Positions 17,236-25,666 are shown, numbered from the stretch's first letter. The stretch: DNA of 38,611 nt from an uncultured Lewinella sp. (GCA_937873655.1 CALMYQ010000075.1:1-38611), one strand, 5' to 3'. Made by a program: numbers and translations. Notes: a model not told the origin generated them from the sequence alone.

Positions 17236-17290
17236 GATTCAATTGTTCGATTGATACGATTGATTGGATTAATCGAACCAATCGAAAAAT
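17236..17290. repeat. CGATTGATT-type AT-rich repeats
   Basis: Short overlapping words (TCGATTGATACGATTGATTG, AATCGAACCAATCG) make an imperfect inverted arrangement after the second protease. Very similar words recur at 22420-22515 around the DUF2721 and pth genes. It may serve as a bidirectional hairpin between the convergent genes. Confidence 0.6.
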
Positions 17291-17297
17291 CAAGCGA

Positions 17298-17714
17298 TCA
17301 GGAAATGGATGCGTCTTTCCTCCGCCGTTCCAGTTCCTGCTGGATGATCATGCGGAGGCGGGAAGAAAAGCGGAAATGGCGGTAGCGGCGATGGATATAC
17401 ACGATGCCCACGGAGAAGATCAGAAACTTGGCGACCAGCAGGGTAAAGCAGATATTGGCGCCCCAATGCACGTTGAAGGCTTCGAAGAGAAAGAAGCCGG
17501 CGATCCAGATGGTCAGGCTGGCCAGCAGAACGAAAAGGCGGTAATTCAGGCGGAGCGCTTCGCTTTCTTCCGAGTTAAGGCGTTCCAGCAAGGCGTACAA
17601 TTCTGTATTGGAATAATAATGAGGACCTGCTTCGCGAATAAGATACAAATCGTCATTCGCGTCTTTTACAATCTGCCGTAGTTGCCTTTTCAGTCTAAAG
17701 TCCTTCCAATCCAT
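17298..17714 (-). CDS. Small two-helix membrane protein of unknown function
   Basis: 138 residues. A charged N-terminal ~55 residues (MDWKDFRLKRQLRQIVKDAN) is followed by two transmembrane helices (about 60-80 LFVLLASLTIWIAGFFLF and 87-108 NICFTLLVAKFLIFSVGIVY) and a basic tail (RRYRHFRFSSRLRMIIQQ). Not recognised. Both termini should be cytoplasmic by the positive-inside rule. It is convergent with the protease operon and divergent from xseB, and codon use looks ordinary for the window. Confidence 0.7.
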   Translation of the reverse strand: MDWKDFRLKRQLRQIVKDANDDLYLIREAGPHYYSNTELYALLERLNSEESEALRLNYRLFVLLASLTIWIAGFFLFEAFNVHWGANICFTLLVAKFLIFSVGIVYIHRRYRHFRFSSRLRMIIQQELERRRKDASIS

Positions 17715-17873
17715 GGCGATGAATGCTTATTGGGCGCCTTGCGTATCGGTTTTTATTTAGAACGATATTATGCTCGAACGGTTGCGAAAATAGAAAAATT
17801 TTCACGCTCTCCAATTGCAAAGTCGTAAATTTCCGCGGTAGTTTGAGAAATTTTTTAGAAAAAATAGAAATAG

Positions 17874-18071
17874 ATGGATGAGTTGACCTACGAGTCTGCT
17901 CTCGGTGAATTGCAGGCCATCGTCAATCAGGTGCAATCCGAGCAGATCGGCATTGATGAATTGTCGGCCAAACTGCAGCGGGCGGCCGGGCTGATTGCTT
18001 TTTGCCGGGGAAAATTGCGTACCGCCGATCAGGACCTTCAGCAACTTTTTGCCGATCAGGAGCCCGGATAA
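17874..18071 (+). CDS. xseB: Exodeoxyribonuclease VII small subunit
   Basis: 65 residues. XseB binds XseA to form exonuclease VII, which degrades single-stranded DNA. The pattern LTYESALGELQAIVNQVQSE, then IGIDELSAKLQRAAGLIAFC and KLRTADQDLQQLF is the classic two-helix XseB hairpin. The large subunit gene, commonly next to xseB, is not in this window: the neighbours are a minus-strand membrane protein and the thiolase-like gene. A perfect 7-bp hairpin (arms CGTAAAA/TTTTACG at 18144-18162) and a strong terminator follow. Confidence 0.87.
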   Translation: MDELTYESALGELQAIVNQVQSEQIGIDELSAKLQRAAGLIAFCRGKLRTADQDLQQLFADQEPG

Positions 18072-18214
18072 CTGCCGTTTCCGGATGGTTTTTCCCGTTT
18101 AGTAAACAATGAGGGCCTGAAAAGACCCAATTCAAACCACTTCGTAAAACAACCTTTTACGGATCATTTGTTACCTTACCTTTGTAATCAAGTTTTCTCA
18201 TAGTATGTTTAATT

Positions 18215-18257
18215 TTCCTACACCTTTATCCCTTCTGGGGTGTAGGAATTTTTTTTT
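18215..18257 (+). terminator. Strong intrinsic terminator
   Basis: The arms TTCCTACACC (18215-18224) and GGTGTAGGAA (18239-18248) pair perfectly over 10 bp with a 14-base loop, followed at once by nine T residues. It lies 144 bases past xseB and 88 before the thiolase-like gene. A near-consensus -7 box (TTACTTTG, 18177-18184) sits just upstream, so it could also end a short RNA of about 65 bases. Confidence 0.85.
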
Positions 18258-18344
18258 GTGCCATGTTGAAAATGTACCTCTGAACTGGACATCCTGCCGA
18301 TTCTTCCTACCTTAGCGCCGAATTTCGGCTGAATTTCATTCCCC

Positions 18345-19529
18345 ATGACAGAAGCCTACATTTACGATGCCGTTCGAACGCCGCTTGGGAAGGGAACGCC
18401 TGAGGGCCGCCTTTACGAATTCAATCCCGCGTACCTGCTGGAAATACTCCTCAACGCCATCCAGCGCCGCAACAACGGCATTGGCCTGGAGCAGGTCCAG
18501 GATCTGATCGTCGGCTGCACCCAGACAACCGGCGACCAGGAAGGCAATATTGCCGAAAAAGCCCTGCTGACGGCGGGGTTCACCGGGCAAACAACCGGCT
18601 TTCAGGTCAACCGCAGCCGGGTTTCAGGCCTGGAATCCATCCTGCTGGCTGCATCTAAAGTCCGCTCCGGGTGGGCGCAGATGACCCTGGCCGGCGGAGT
18701 GGAGAGTTACAGCAAATTCGCAACCCAGCTCGCCGTCGATTTCCCGGATTTCTACTTCCGCGGCAACAACCTGCCCGGCGGAATCGCTGCCGACCTGACG
18801 GCCACCCTTTCGGGATTCTCCCGGGAAAACCTGGACGAATATGCCCTGCATTCCCACCAGAAAGCGCGGGAAGCGGCGGCATCCGGCCTCCTGAAGGCTT
18901 TCCTCGAACCGGTTTATGACCCCAACGGCCTGGCCGTCCTCGCCGAAGATGAACTGCTGTCGGAAATGCCGTCCATGGATATTCTCGCCGGTTTCCCACC
19001 CGTCTTTGAAGCGGAAGGCAAACAAGGTTTCGATCAGGTAGCGCTCCAGCGGTTTCCGGCCATTGAAAAGGTCAGGCACCTGCACACAGCCGGCAATACC
19101 GCCCCCGGAGCCGACGGCGCCGCCCTGCTCCTGATCGGCGACCGGCAGACCGGCGATGAACTGGGGCTGAAACCGCGTGCAAAAATCGCAGCCGCCTTTA
19201 CCACTGCGGATCAGTATTTCCCCCGTTTCCCGGCAGTCGGAAAAGTCCTCGAACTGGCCGGCAAACAACCTAAAGATATCGACCTTTGGGCCTGCAGCGA
19301 GTATACGGCCGCTTTCGCCCTCAAATTTCAGCGCGACTTCAATCTTCCCGCAGCCCGGTACAATCCGTTCGGCGGGAATATCGCCTTCGGCTTTCCGCCG
19401 GGATGCGGCGCTACGGTGTCATTGATCCACCTGCTGGAAGCCCTGGAGAAGAAACAACTGAAAACGGGATTGGTATCGGCAACCGATGCGGGCGTGCATG
19501 CGGCGATATTGCTGGATGTCAGCTGTTGA
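18345..19529 (+). CDS. Thiolase-fold protein lacking the catalytic residues
   Basis: 394 residues, full thiolase length. The start EAYIYDAVRTPLGKG, the HTAGNTAPGADGAALLL segment near residue 246 and NPFGGNIAFG near 340 place it in the acetyl-CoA acetyltransferase/FadA family. All three catalytic positions are replaced. The nucleophile Cys of NRxCxSG is Arg92 (VNRSRVSGLES), the GHP His is Phe350 (FGFPPG), and the second Cys of CxG is Ser378 (VSATDAG). The frame is intact, so it is not a simple pseudogene. It should be unable to carry out thiolysis or condensation by the known mechanism. It sits upstream of a FadB/FadJ-type gene, suggesting a structural or acyl-CoA-binding partner role (inference). 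A weak -7 box TACCTTAG lies at 18308-18315. Confidence 0.85.
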   Translation: MTEAYIYDAVRTPLGKGTPEGRLYEFNPAYLLEILLNAIQRRNNGIGLEQVQDLIVGCTQTTGDQEGNIAEKALLTAGFTGQTTGFQVNRSRVSGLESILLAASKVRSGWAQMTLAGGVESYSKFATQLAVDFPDFYFRGNNLPGGIAADLTATLSGFSRENLDEYALHSHQKAREAAASGLLKAFLEPVYDPNGLAVLAEDELLSEMPSMDILAGFPPVFEAEGKQGFDQVALQRFPAIEKVRHLHTAGNTAPGADGAALLLIGDRQTGDELGLKPRAKIAAAFTTADQYFPRFPAVGKVLELAGKQPKDIDLWACSEYTAAFALKFQRDFNLPAARYNPFGGNIAFGFPPGCGATVSLIHLLEALEKKQLKTGLVSATDAGVHAAILLDVSC

Positions 19530-19804
19530 TGCTGCCCGCCGTCGCCGGGGCTGTGGCGGACGGAGGATGCCGGGGGCTGGATGCTAGATTCTCGATACTG
19601 GAGACTGCCAACTGAAGGACTGGATGCCGGATACTTGATGCTGGATGACAGAAAACTGCCAACTGAAAAACTGATTACTGCCCGCTACATCGGATGAATG
19701 GGAACGCTGCTTAAAATGATGGGATGAATTGATGCGACGTAAAATTGATGCGACGTAAAATTGATGCGACGTAAAATCTTACGTCGCTACTTACGACTAA
19801 ACAA
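19529..19804. repeat. Composite intergenic repeat block between thiolase-like gene and fadJ
   Basis: No gene. Modules in order: GCTGCCCGCCGTCGCC with GTGGCGGACGGAGGATGCC (about 19530-19573, shared with 27260-27304); GGATGCTGGATG- and GCCAACTGAA-type words (19575-19670); GATGCGACGTAAAATT three times in tandem (19731-19778, 16-bp period) ending in an inverted copy CTTACGTCGCTAC (19778-19790). The last module folds as GCGACGTAAAA against TTACGTCGC. Confidence 0.85.
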
Positions 19805-21919
19805 ATGATCAATTATTCAAAAGATACGGACAATATTGTCACCCTTACGCTGGACATGAAGGGGAGGGCCGCCAATGTGATCAACTACGAATTCGGCGAG
19901 GCTTTTCTCCCGGTGATCGAGCACCTGAAAAAGGAAAAGGCGCGACGGGCCCTGCGCGGTGTGATCCTGACCTCGGCGAAAAAATCCTTCCTGGAAGGCG
20001 GCGATCTGGAATACCTCTACCGGGCGACCGATACAGAACAGATCTTCCGCTTTGCCGAAAAGCTGAAAGTGTTCCTCCGCGACCTGGAACGGCCCGGGGT
20101 GCCGGTCGTGGCGGCCATCAACGGAGCGGCACTGGGCTCCGGGTTCGAGCTGGCCCTGGCCTGCCATCATCGCATCCTGCTCGACGACCCGACCAACCGC
20201 ATCGGAAATCCGGAGATCAACCTGGGGCTTATACCCGGCGGCGGCGCGACCATCCGGCTCATGTGGTTGCTGGGGATTGAAAGGGCCTATGAGATCCTGA
20301 CCTCCGGCAAGCATTACCCGCCGCATGAAGCCCTCCAGGCCGGCATAATCGACGAACTGGCTCATTCCAAAAAGGAAATGATGGAGAAAGCCAAAACCTG
20401 GCTGATGAGCACCCCTGAAGGCCGCCGCCCCTGGGACCGCAGTGAAGCGGCCATACCGGGCGGTACGGCGTACGATCCCAAAACAGGCGCCCTGATCCAC
20501 CGCCTGGCCACCGGGTTGAGCCGGCATTACGCCCCGGCCAAAGAAGCGCTTTTAAGGGTATTGGAGGATGGCTCCAAGGTAGATTTCGATACGGCCTGCC
20601 GGATTGAATCCCGGCAATTCAGCGCCCTGGTGAAGAGCAAATCCTCCAAGAACATGATCAAAGCCTTCTGGTTCGACTACCACGCCATCAAAGGCGGGGA
20701 AAAACGGCCCAGGGGCTTCGGCCGGTTCCGCCCCAAACAGATCGGGGTGATCGGCGCGGGCATGATGGGATCGGGCATTGCCCTGGCCTGCCTGCGCAAC
20801 AAAATGCAGGTAGTGCTCAAAGACGTCTCAAAACCGATTGCCGAACGCGGACGGGAGTACGTCAAAACCCGCGTCGGGGAACTGGTGCGATCGGGCGAAC
20901 TGCTCAGGGAAGAAGCCGCCGATATGCTCAAGCGGATCAAAACCACCGATACCTCCGCCGATTTTGCGTCCTGCGACCTGGTCATCGAAGCCGTCTTCGA
21001 AAACCGGATGGTCAAGCAGAAGGTCACCCGCGAAGCAGAGGAATTCATGGATGAGTACAGCATTTTCGGCACCAATACCATTTCCATCCCCATCACCAAA
21101 CTGGCGGAGACCTCTTCCCGACCGGACAATTACGTAGGGCTTCACTTTTTCCATCCCGCCGACGAAGTGCCGCTGGTGGAGATCGTGCGCGGCGACAAAA
21201 CGTCGGAAGAAACCATTGCGCGCGCCTTCGATTTTTCGCTGGCCATCTGGAAAACGCCGATCATCGTCAAGGACGACTGGGGGTTCTACGCCGCCCGGGT
21301 GCAGAACACCTACCTGCTGGAGGGCATCACGTTGCTCCAGGAAGGGTACCTGCCCGCCCTCATTGAAAACCTGGGCAGCCAGGCGGGCATGCCGAAAGGG
21401 GCCCTGACCATGGCGGACGATCTCGGGCTCGACTTTGCCCTGAAATACGAACACCAGGCGGCTGCCCACTACGGCGCCCAATACCTGCAACATCCCGCTG
21501 TGGATGTGCTGAACACCATGATCGGTGAGCTGCAACGTACGGGCAGGAACAAACGCGCCGGTTTCTACGAATACGAGGAAGGCGAGGAGCGCCGGTTATG
21601 GACAGGGCTCAAAGACCATTTCCCGGTCACCCAATCGGGCTTCAATGCCGAAGAGATCCAGGAACGGCTGCTGTTCGTCCAGGTGATCGAGGCGGTCTGG
21701 TGCATGCAGGAGGGCGTGATCCAGTCAATCCCCGAAGCCAACCTGGGCAGCATTTACGGTTGGGGGTTTCCGGCTTCCAAAGGCGGGGTCATCCAGTACG
21801 TGGTGGACTACGGCCTGGAAGCGTTCCTGGATCGGTGCCGGTATTTTGAGGAGGCTTACGGGCCGCGGTTCCGGGCGCCGAAGTTTATTAAACGGGTAAT
21901 TGGACTGAAGTCCACTTGA
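19805..21919 (+). CDS. fadJ: FadB/FadJ-type enoyl-CoA hydratase / 3-hydroxyacyl-CoA dehydrogenase
   Basis: 704 residues. Bifunctional beta-oxidation alpha subunit: hydration of 2-enoyl-CoA and NAD-dependent oxidation of 3-hydroxyacyl-CoA. The N-terminal crotonase domain has the oxyanion-hole GAALGSGFELALAC with Glu115, and GNPEINLGLIPGGG with Glu137, so both catalytic Glu are kept. The Rossmann loop GVIGAGMMGSGIAL is near residue 315. The dehydrogenase His is H447 in GLHFFHPADEVPLVEIVRG. The active-site Asn of the FadB pattern GFFVNRV is Ala here (GFYAARV), and NTST reads NTIS; related families have Ser at the Asn position, so activity is uncertain. The usual partner thiolase is the catalytically degenerate gene upstream. 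Confidence 0.9.
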   Translation: MINYSKDTDNIVTLTLDMKGRAANVINYEFGEAFLPVIEHLKKEKARRALRGVILTSAKKSFLEGGDLEYLYRATDTEQIFRFAEKLKVFLRDLERPGVPVVAAINGAALGSGFELALACHHRILLDDPTNRIGNPEINLGLIPGGGATIRLMWLLGIERAYEILTSGKHYPPHEALQAGIIDELAHSKKEMMEKAKTWLMSTPEGRRPWDRSEAAIPGGTAYDPKTGALIHRLATGLSRHYAPAKEALLRVLEDGSKVDFDTACRIESRQFSALVKSKSSKNMIKAFWFDYHAIKGGEKRPRGFGRFRPKQIGVIGAGMMGSGIALACLRNKMQVVLKDVSKPIAERGREYVKTRVGELVRSGELLREEAADMLKRIKTTDTSADFASCDLVIEAVFENRMVKQKVTREAEEFMDEYSIFGTNTISIPITKLAETSSRPDNYVGLHFFHPADEVPLVEIVRGDKTSEETIARAFDFSLAIWKTPIIVKDDWGFYAARVQNTYLLEGITLLQEGYLPALIENLGSQAGMPKGALTMADDLGLDFALKYEHQAAAHYGAQYLQHPAVDVLNTMIGELQRTGRNKRAGFYEYEEGEERRLWTGLKDHFPVTQSGFNAEEIQERLLFVQVIEAVWCMQEGVIQSIPEANLGSIYGWGFPASKGGVIQYVVDYGLEAFLDRCRYFEEAYGPRFRAPKFIKRVIGLKST

Positions 21920-21976
21920 ATTCAGTCCAATTGAATTCGAAGGTTGATCCAAATCAACGAATCAACAGATCCCCCC

Positions 21977-22402
21977 TCACTCCTCCAACTCAATCTTCAA
22001 CGCCTTCAGCGAATACGTCGTTTCCGTCACAAACATCAGTGTTGCTACCACGATGAGGGCGATGGCAGAGATCAGCAGCAGGGCTTTTAACGTGAACAGG
22101 TCGGAAGAAATAAAACCCTCCAGTGCAATGGTCAGGATCATGGCGCCGCTGGCGGCAATGCTCAGTGCAATGCAGAATATGGCATTGCGCATCATCCGGC
22201 AGCGCTGGTAGATGATCTGGATGGACCGGTCGATCTTATCTGTTTCGCCTTGCGGCAGGCTTTTCTTTTCCTTGATCAGATACCGCACCCGGTCGATGGC
22301 GTGGTTGTAACGGTTGATCATGCTCAGCAGCAACAACCCTACGCCGGAGATGAGCGCGATCGGGGTCAGGGTTTGCTGTAGCAGGAGGCGGAAGTCTTCC
22401 AT
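21977..22402 (-). CDS. DUF2721 family membrane protein
   Basis: 141 residues with three predicted helices: near residues 12-29 (LTPIALISGVGLLLLSM), 73-95 and 105-128. The stretch SMINRYNHAIDRVRYLIKEK after the first helix and QRCRMMRNAIF before the second match the DUF2721 pattern known from many bacteria. Function unknown. It is convergent with fadJ and separated from pth by CGATTGATT-type repeats. Confidence 0.8.
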   Translation of the reverse strand: MEDFRLLLQQTLTPIALISGVGLLLLSMINRYNHAIDRVRYLIKEKKSLPQGETDKIDRSIQIIYQRCRMMRNAIFCIALSIAASGAMILTIALEGFISSDLFTLKALLLISAIALIVVATLMFVTETTYSLKALKIELEE

Positions 22403-22419
22403 GGAAATGTTGAGAAATT

Positions 22420-22512
22420 GAATCGATTAAGTCGATTGATTCGATTAAGTCGATTGATTCGATTCGGATAACCAACAACCTGAAGCCATCAATCGAAAAA
22501 TCCAATCAATCG
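22420..22512. repeat. TCGATTGATTCGATTAAG repeats
   Basis: Direct copies of CGATTAAGTCGATTGATT follow the DUF2721 start, and ATCAATCGAAAAATCCAATC inverted copies precede the pth stop. The words match those at 17236-17290. Confidence 0.7.
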
Positions 22513-22514
22513 AA

Positions 22515-23129
22515 TCATTTATTAAACGCATTCATCGTCCGCTCCAGCCCGATGGCTGCAAAGCTGAGTACTGCCTCTGCCGCGTTTTGGAGGATTTCCG
22601 GGAGCTGATCGGCTTCTTCCCGGGTCCATTCGCCGAGCACGTGGTTTACCTGGCCGCCTTTGGCGAAGTCGTCGCCGATGCCGATGCGCAGCCGGGCGTA
22701 GTCGTTACCGCCGGTGAGCTGGTCGATGTCCTTGAGGCCGTTGTGGCCGCCGTCGCTGCCCTTGCCGCGCAGGCGAACCTTGCCGAAGGGAATATTCTTG
22801 TCGTCGAGCACGACCAGCATATTCTCCTTGTTGATCTTTTCCTTCTGCAACCAGTAGCGGATGGCCTTGCCGCTGCGGTTCATATAAGTCGACGGCTTGA
22901 GCAGGACAAGGGTCCGGCCCTTGTGTTTGATCCTGGCGACATCGCCCAGGTTCTCATGCTCGTAGGCGGCTTCGAAACGGCGGGCCAGCAGGTCCGCCAC
23001 CTCAAATCCGATATTGTGACGGGTATTGTCGTATTCAGGGCCCATGTTGCCGAGTCCTGCTATCAGGTATTTCATTGGATCAGGCGGAGCGGAAGGCTCC
23101 TTTTTAAATAAGGTGCGAAACCAACTCAT
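22515..23129 (-). CDS. pth: Peptidyl-tRNA hydrolase
   Basis: 204 residues, or 186 if translation begins at MKYLIAGLGN. It releases tRNA from stalled peptidyl-tRNA. The family signature is complete: catalytic His in NTRHNIGFEV, LLKPSTYMNRSGKAI, VVLDDKNIPFGKVRLRGKGS and DGGHNGLKDI. The longer start (MSWFRTLFKK) overlaps the stop of the upstream glycosyltransferase by ATGA, the usual sign of translational coupling, so I keep it. It adds 18 residues compared with typical Pth. Confidence 0.93.
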   Translation of the reverse strand: MSWFRTLFKKEPSAPPDPMKYLIAGLGNMGPEYDNTRHNIGFEVADLLARRFEAAYEHENLGDVARIKHKGRTLVLLKPSTYMNRSGKAIRYWLQKEKINKENMLVVLDDKNIPFGKVRLRGKGSDGGHNGLKDIDQLTGGNDYARLRIGIGDDFAKGGQVNHVLGEWTREEADQLPEILQNAAEAVLSFAAIGLERTMNAFNK

Positions 23130-24715
23130 TTCACTTTGAGGTGCCGCACCGTGTAATAGAAGATCGTGCCGAAGCCGACAGCCAAAGTCAGGTGGAAGAA
23201 CAGGAATGTCGTGTTCTGCAACCAGATGGCAGCCGCAATAGCGCCGGTGTAATAAACAGCCAGCAGGCCCTCAAAGATCGTCGTCCAGGATAATTTGGCG
23301 GTGACGTATTTGTTCTTGGCAAAGCTGTCCTTACCCGACTTGATGTTGAATTTCGGCGTGCGCACAAAAGGCGATTTCTTGCCCCGCCACCCTTCGATCA
23401 CGGCGACGGAATTGTGCAGCGACAAGCCCATCGACATGGCCAGGAACATCGGGAACAGCTTCAGGAACCGCACCAGGCTCTTTCCGAAGGGCAGGTTCTT
23501 GTGCGTTGCCTGCACATTGGCTACGAAGTAGATGGCGATGATGGACAACAACCCCGCCATGAACCACGCAAAGAAGTTCTTGCTGAAGCCCATATTGATC
23601 AGGTCATCCAGGTAAAACAGCAGCGGCACGCTGGAAAAGCCCGTAATGAAGACGAACAGGAACACCGTGCTGGACAGCAGGTGCGCAGTGGACTGGATCT
23701 TTTTCCAGGGGCTCAGATCCGACCGCCATACCGTGGGCAGCATCTTTTTGGCGGTTTCGGCGCCGCCCTTCATCCAGCGGAATTGCTGGGATTTGAGGCT
23801 GTTCATCTCAGCGGGCAATTCGGCCGGCGAGGTCACATCTTCCAGGAAGTGGATCTTCCACCCCTTGAGCTGGGCGCGGATGCTCAGGTCGAGGTCTTCG
23901 GTCAGCGTATCGGCTTCCCAACCGCCGGCGTCATCGATGGTTTTGCGGCGCCACACGCCGGCTGTGCCGTTGAATTGCAGCAGGTAATTGCCCCGCATCC
24001 GGCCGGCCTGTTCCACCGTGAAGTGGACATTGAGCTGGAGGGCCTGCAACTGGGTGATGAGGGAATAATCCTCATTGATATGCTCCCACCGCGTTTGCAC
24101 CACGCCGACGCTGGGATCCTTGAAATGCGGGATGGTCTTTTTCAGGAAATCGCGCTTAGGCAGGAAGTCGGCGTCGAAAATGGCGATGAATTCGCCTTTG
24201 GCAAAAGGCATGGCGTCCTTGAGCGCGCCTGCCTTGTAGCCCTGACGAACCGGCCTGCGGATCTGTTCGATCTGAAATCCGAGCGCTTTGTAGGCTTCAA
24301 CTTTCTGACGGGTGATCTCAACGGATTCATCCGTAGAATCGTCCACGATCTGGATCTCGAAACGGTCTTTGGGATAATCGAACTGCGTGATGCAGTCGAT
24401 CAGCCGTTCCATGACGTATAATTCGTTGTAAACCGGCAGCTGGATGGTGACGAACGGCCAGGGTTGGTCTTCCGGTTCGTCCTCCAGGCCCGCATCCAAT
24501 CCGGAAAAGGGCTGGGCCGGGCCTGCTTCGGCCAGCGCCAACTGCCGGGAAGCGATGGCGGGACCGGGTATTGGTGCCGATTCTTCCACGGATAGCTGCT
24601 GGTTGGATTTCTTCTTGTAAAAATAAAGCAGATTGAACTGCAAAACGCAGTAAAGGGTAATGTAAAACAGGGAAAGCGTGTAAATTCCCAAAACAATAAA
24701 AGCAATGCTGGACAT
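23126..24715 (-). CDS. Processive family 2 glycosyltransferase, cellulose-synthase-like
   Basis: 529 residues. An N-terminal membrane helix (IAFIVLGIYTLSLFYITLYC) is followed by a GT2 domain with QLPVYNE, VDDSTDES, FDADFLP, TEDLDLS and the acceptor/processivity motif QQFRWMKGG. Four more helices follow from about residue 345. This is the D,D,D,QxxRW layout of membrane-embedded synthases that polymerise and export a beta-linked glycan (cellulose- or mannan-synthase-like); the polymer is not determinable. A Gln/Pro/Ala-rich linker lies at about 40-75. It is translationally coupled to pth, an unusual partner, and no bcsB/bcsC-like genes are adjacent. Confidence 0.9.
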   Translation of the reverse strand: MSSIAFIVLGIYTLSLFYITLYCVLQFNLLYFYKKKSNQQLSVEESAPIPGPAIASRQLALAEAGPAQPFSGLDAGLEDEPEDQPWPFVTIQLPVYNELYVMERLIDCITQFDYPKDRFEIQIVDDSTDESVEITRQKVEAYKALGFQIEQIRRPVRQGYKAGALKDAMPFAKGEFIAIFDADFLPKRDFLKKTIPHFKDPSVGVVQTRWEHINEDYSLITQLQALQLNVHFTVEQAGRMRGNYLLQFNGTAGVWRRKTIDDAGGWEADTLTEDLDLSIRAQLKGWKIHFLEDVTSPAELPAEMNSLKSQQFRWMKGGAETAKKMLPTVWRSDLSPWKKIQSTAHLLSSTVFLFVFITGFSSVPLLFYLDDLINMGFSKNFFAWFMAGLLSIIAIYFVANVQATHKNLPFGKSLVRFLKLFPMFLAMSMGLSLHNSVAVIEGWRGKKSPFVRTPKFNIKSGKDSFAKNKYVTAKLSWTTIFEGLLAVYYTGAIAAAIWLQNTTFLFFHLTLAVGFGTIFYYTVRHLKVK

Positions 24716-24805
24716 GATCTTTTTGTTATTCGTTCCTCAATGGAAGAACCTTCAATATCAGACGCTGAAAGTGCCTGAACGTAACGGGTTTTTGGCCCCG
24801 GAAGG

Positions 24806-25516
24806 TCACCAAAGTTTAAAAATTGTCCATAATATTTTTTTTCCGGCCAGGTATGACCCCCGGATCGTGCCTGATACCTTCGAAACGCCAACTCTCCTGC
24901 GGTAGGAGACCGGTATTTCCGTGCATTTCAGGCCGTATTTGGCTGCTTTCACCTGCATTTCAACCGTCCAGCCAAAATCCGGGTCCTCCATATTAATCGT
25001 CAGTAATTTATTCCATTTGATCGCGCGAAAGGGGCCGAGGTCCGTAAAGTTGTAACGATAAATCAGCCGGATGAGGTTGGTGGCAAGCCAGTTGCCGAAA
25101 ACCTGTTGCGGCTGCATGGACCCGCGTTCTTTCGTTCCCAGCGCGCGCGAACCGATTACCAGGTCAACGTCATCTTCAACGATCGGGTTCACCAACGCGG
25201 GCATTTCTTCAGGATGATCGGAATAATCGGCATCCAGGAATACAACAATGTCGGGTTGTTCTTCCTTTGGTTTTGCAGCTAGGTAATGGATGCCTTTAAG
25301 ACAGGCGCTGCCGTAACCTTTTCTCGGTTGCTCTAGAACGGTGGCTCCTGCGGCCGCAGCGACCTGGCCCGTATTGTCCGTACTGGCATTGTTACAAACG
25401 ATCACTTCCCGAACCAGCCCCCAGGGCATGTCTCCCAAAACCAATCCAATGGAGCTTTCTTCATTGAAGGCCGGAATGATAACGTCTATAACAGGCGACA
25501 ATGCGTTATAAGCCAT
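24806..25516 (-). CDS. Family 2 glycosyltransferase (dolichyl-phosphate-mannose-synthase-like)
   Basis: 236 residues, soluble. VIDVIIPAFNEESSIG opens the GT-A fold, CNNASTDNTG follows, and FLDADYSDHPEE is the metal-binding DxD. VIGSRALG and FTDLGPFRAIKW are typical of DPM1/UDP-glucose-type GT2 enzymes, and the C-terminal EIPVSYRRRVGVSKVSG loop is also characteristic. It probably transfers a sugar from a nucleotide donor to a lipid phosphate carrier. Own promoter (TATATTTG) upstream; it lies 90 bases before the cellulose-synthase-like gene on the same strand. Confidence 0.88.
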   Translation of the reverse strand: MAYNALSPVIDVIIPAFNEESSIGLVLGDMPWGLVREVIVCNNASTDNTGQVAAAAGATVLEQPRKGYGSACLKGIHYLAAKPKEEQPDIVVFLDADYSDHPEEMPALVNPIVEDDVDLVIGSRALGTKERGSMQPQQVFGNWLATNLIRLIYRYNFTDLGPFRAIKWNKLLTINMEDPDFGWTVEMQVKAAKYGLKCTEIPVSYRRRVGVSKVSGTIRGSYLAGKKILWTIFKLW

Positions 25517-25533
25517 TTAAGTGTATAGCGCTG

Positions 25534-25541
25534 CAAATATA
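25534..25541 (-). promoter_or_regulatory. -7 box TATATTTG
   Basis: An exact TAnnTTTG on the minus strand, 17 bases upstream of the GT2 start codon, giving a very short leader. Confidence 0.55.
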
Positions 25542-25639
25542 ATAGAAAAAAAAGATTTCGATTGATCCGAATATCGGTCGCAACGAAGGACCATTTCTTT
25601 CGTTTAGGTTATTAAACGACACCCATCGCGGAAAAAATC

Positions 25640-25647
25640 TAATTTTG
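25640..25647 (+). promoter_or_regulatory. -7 box TAATTTTG
   Basis: An exact TAnnTTTG 19 bases before the ATG of the beta-helix-like protein. A second match, TATTTTTG at 25654-25661, is too close to the ATG to be preferred. Confidence 0.5.
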
Positions 25648-25666
25648 CCTTCATATTTTTGCCCGT

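Noticed and set aside
18205..18315. Short peptide frame across the terminator hairpin
   Set aside because: The ~35-codon frame crosses the hairpin and T run, has no ribosome-binding site and shows no protein-like character.
19805..21919. Dehydrogenase domain of FadJ as fully inactive
   Set aside because: The catalytic His and NAD loop are kept, and related families replace the same Asn by Ser, so loss of activity cannot be claimed from sequence alone.
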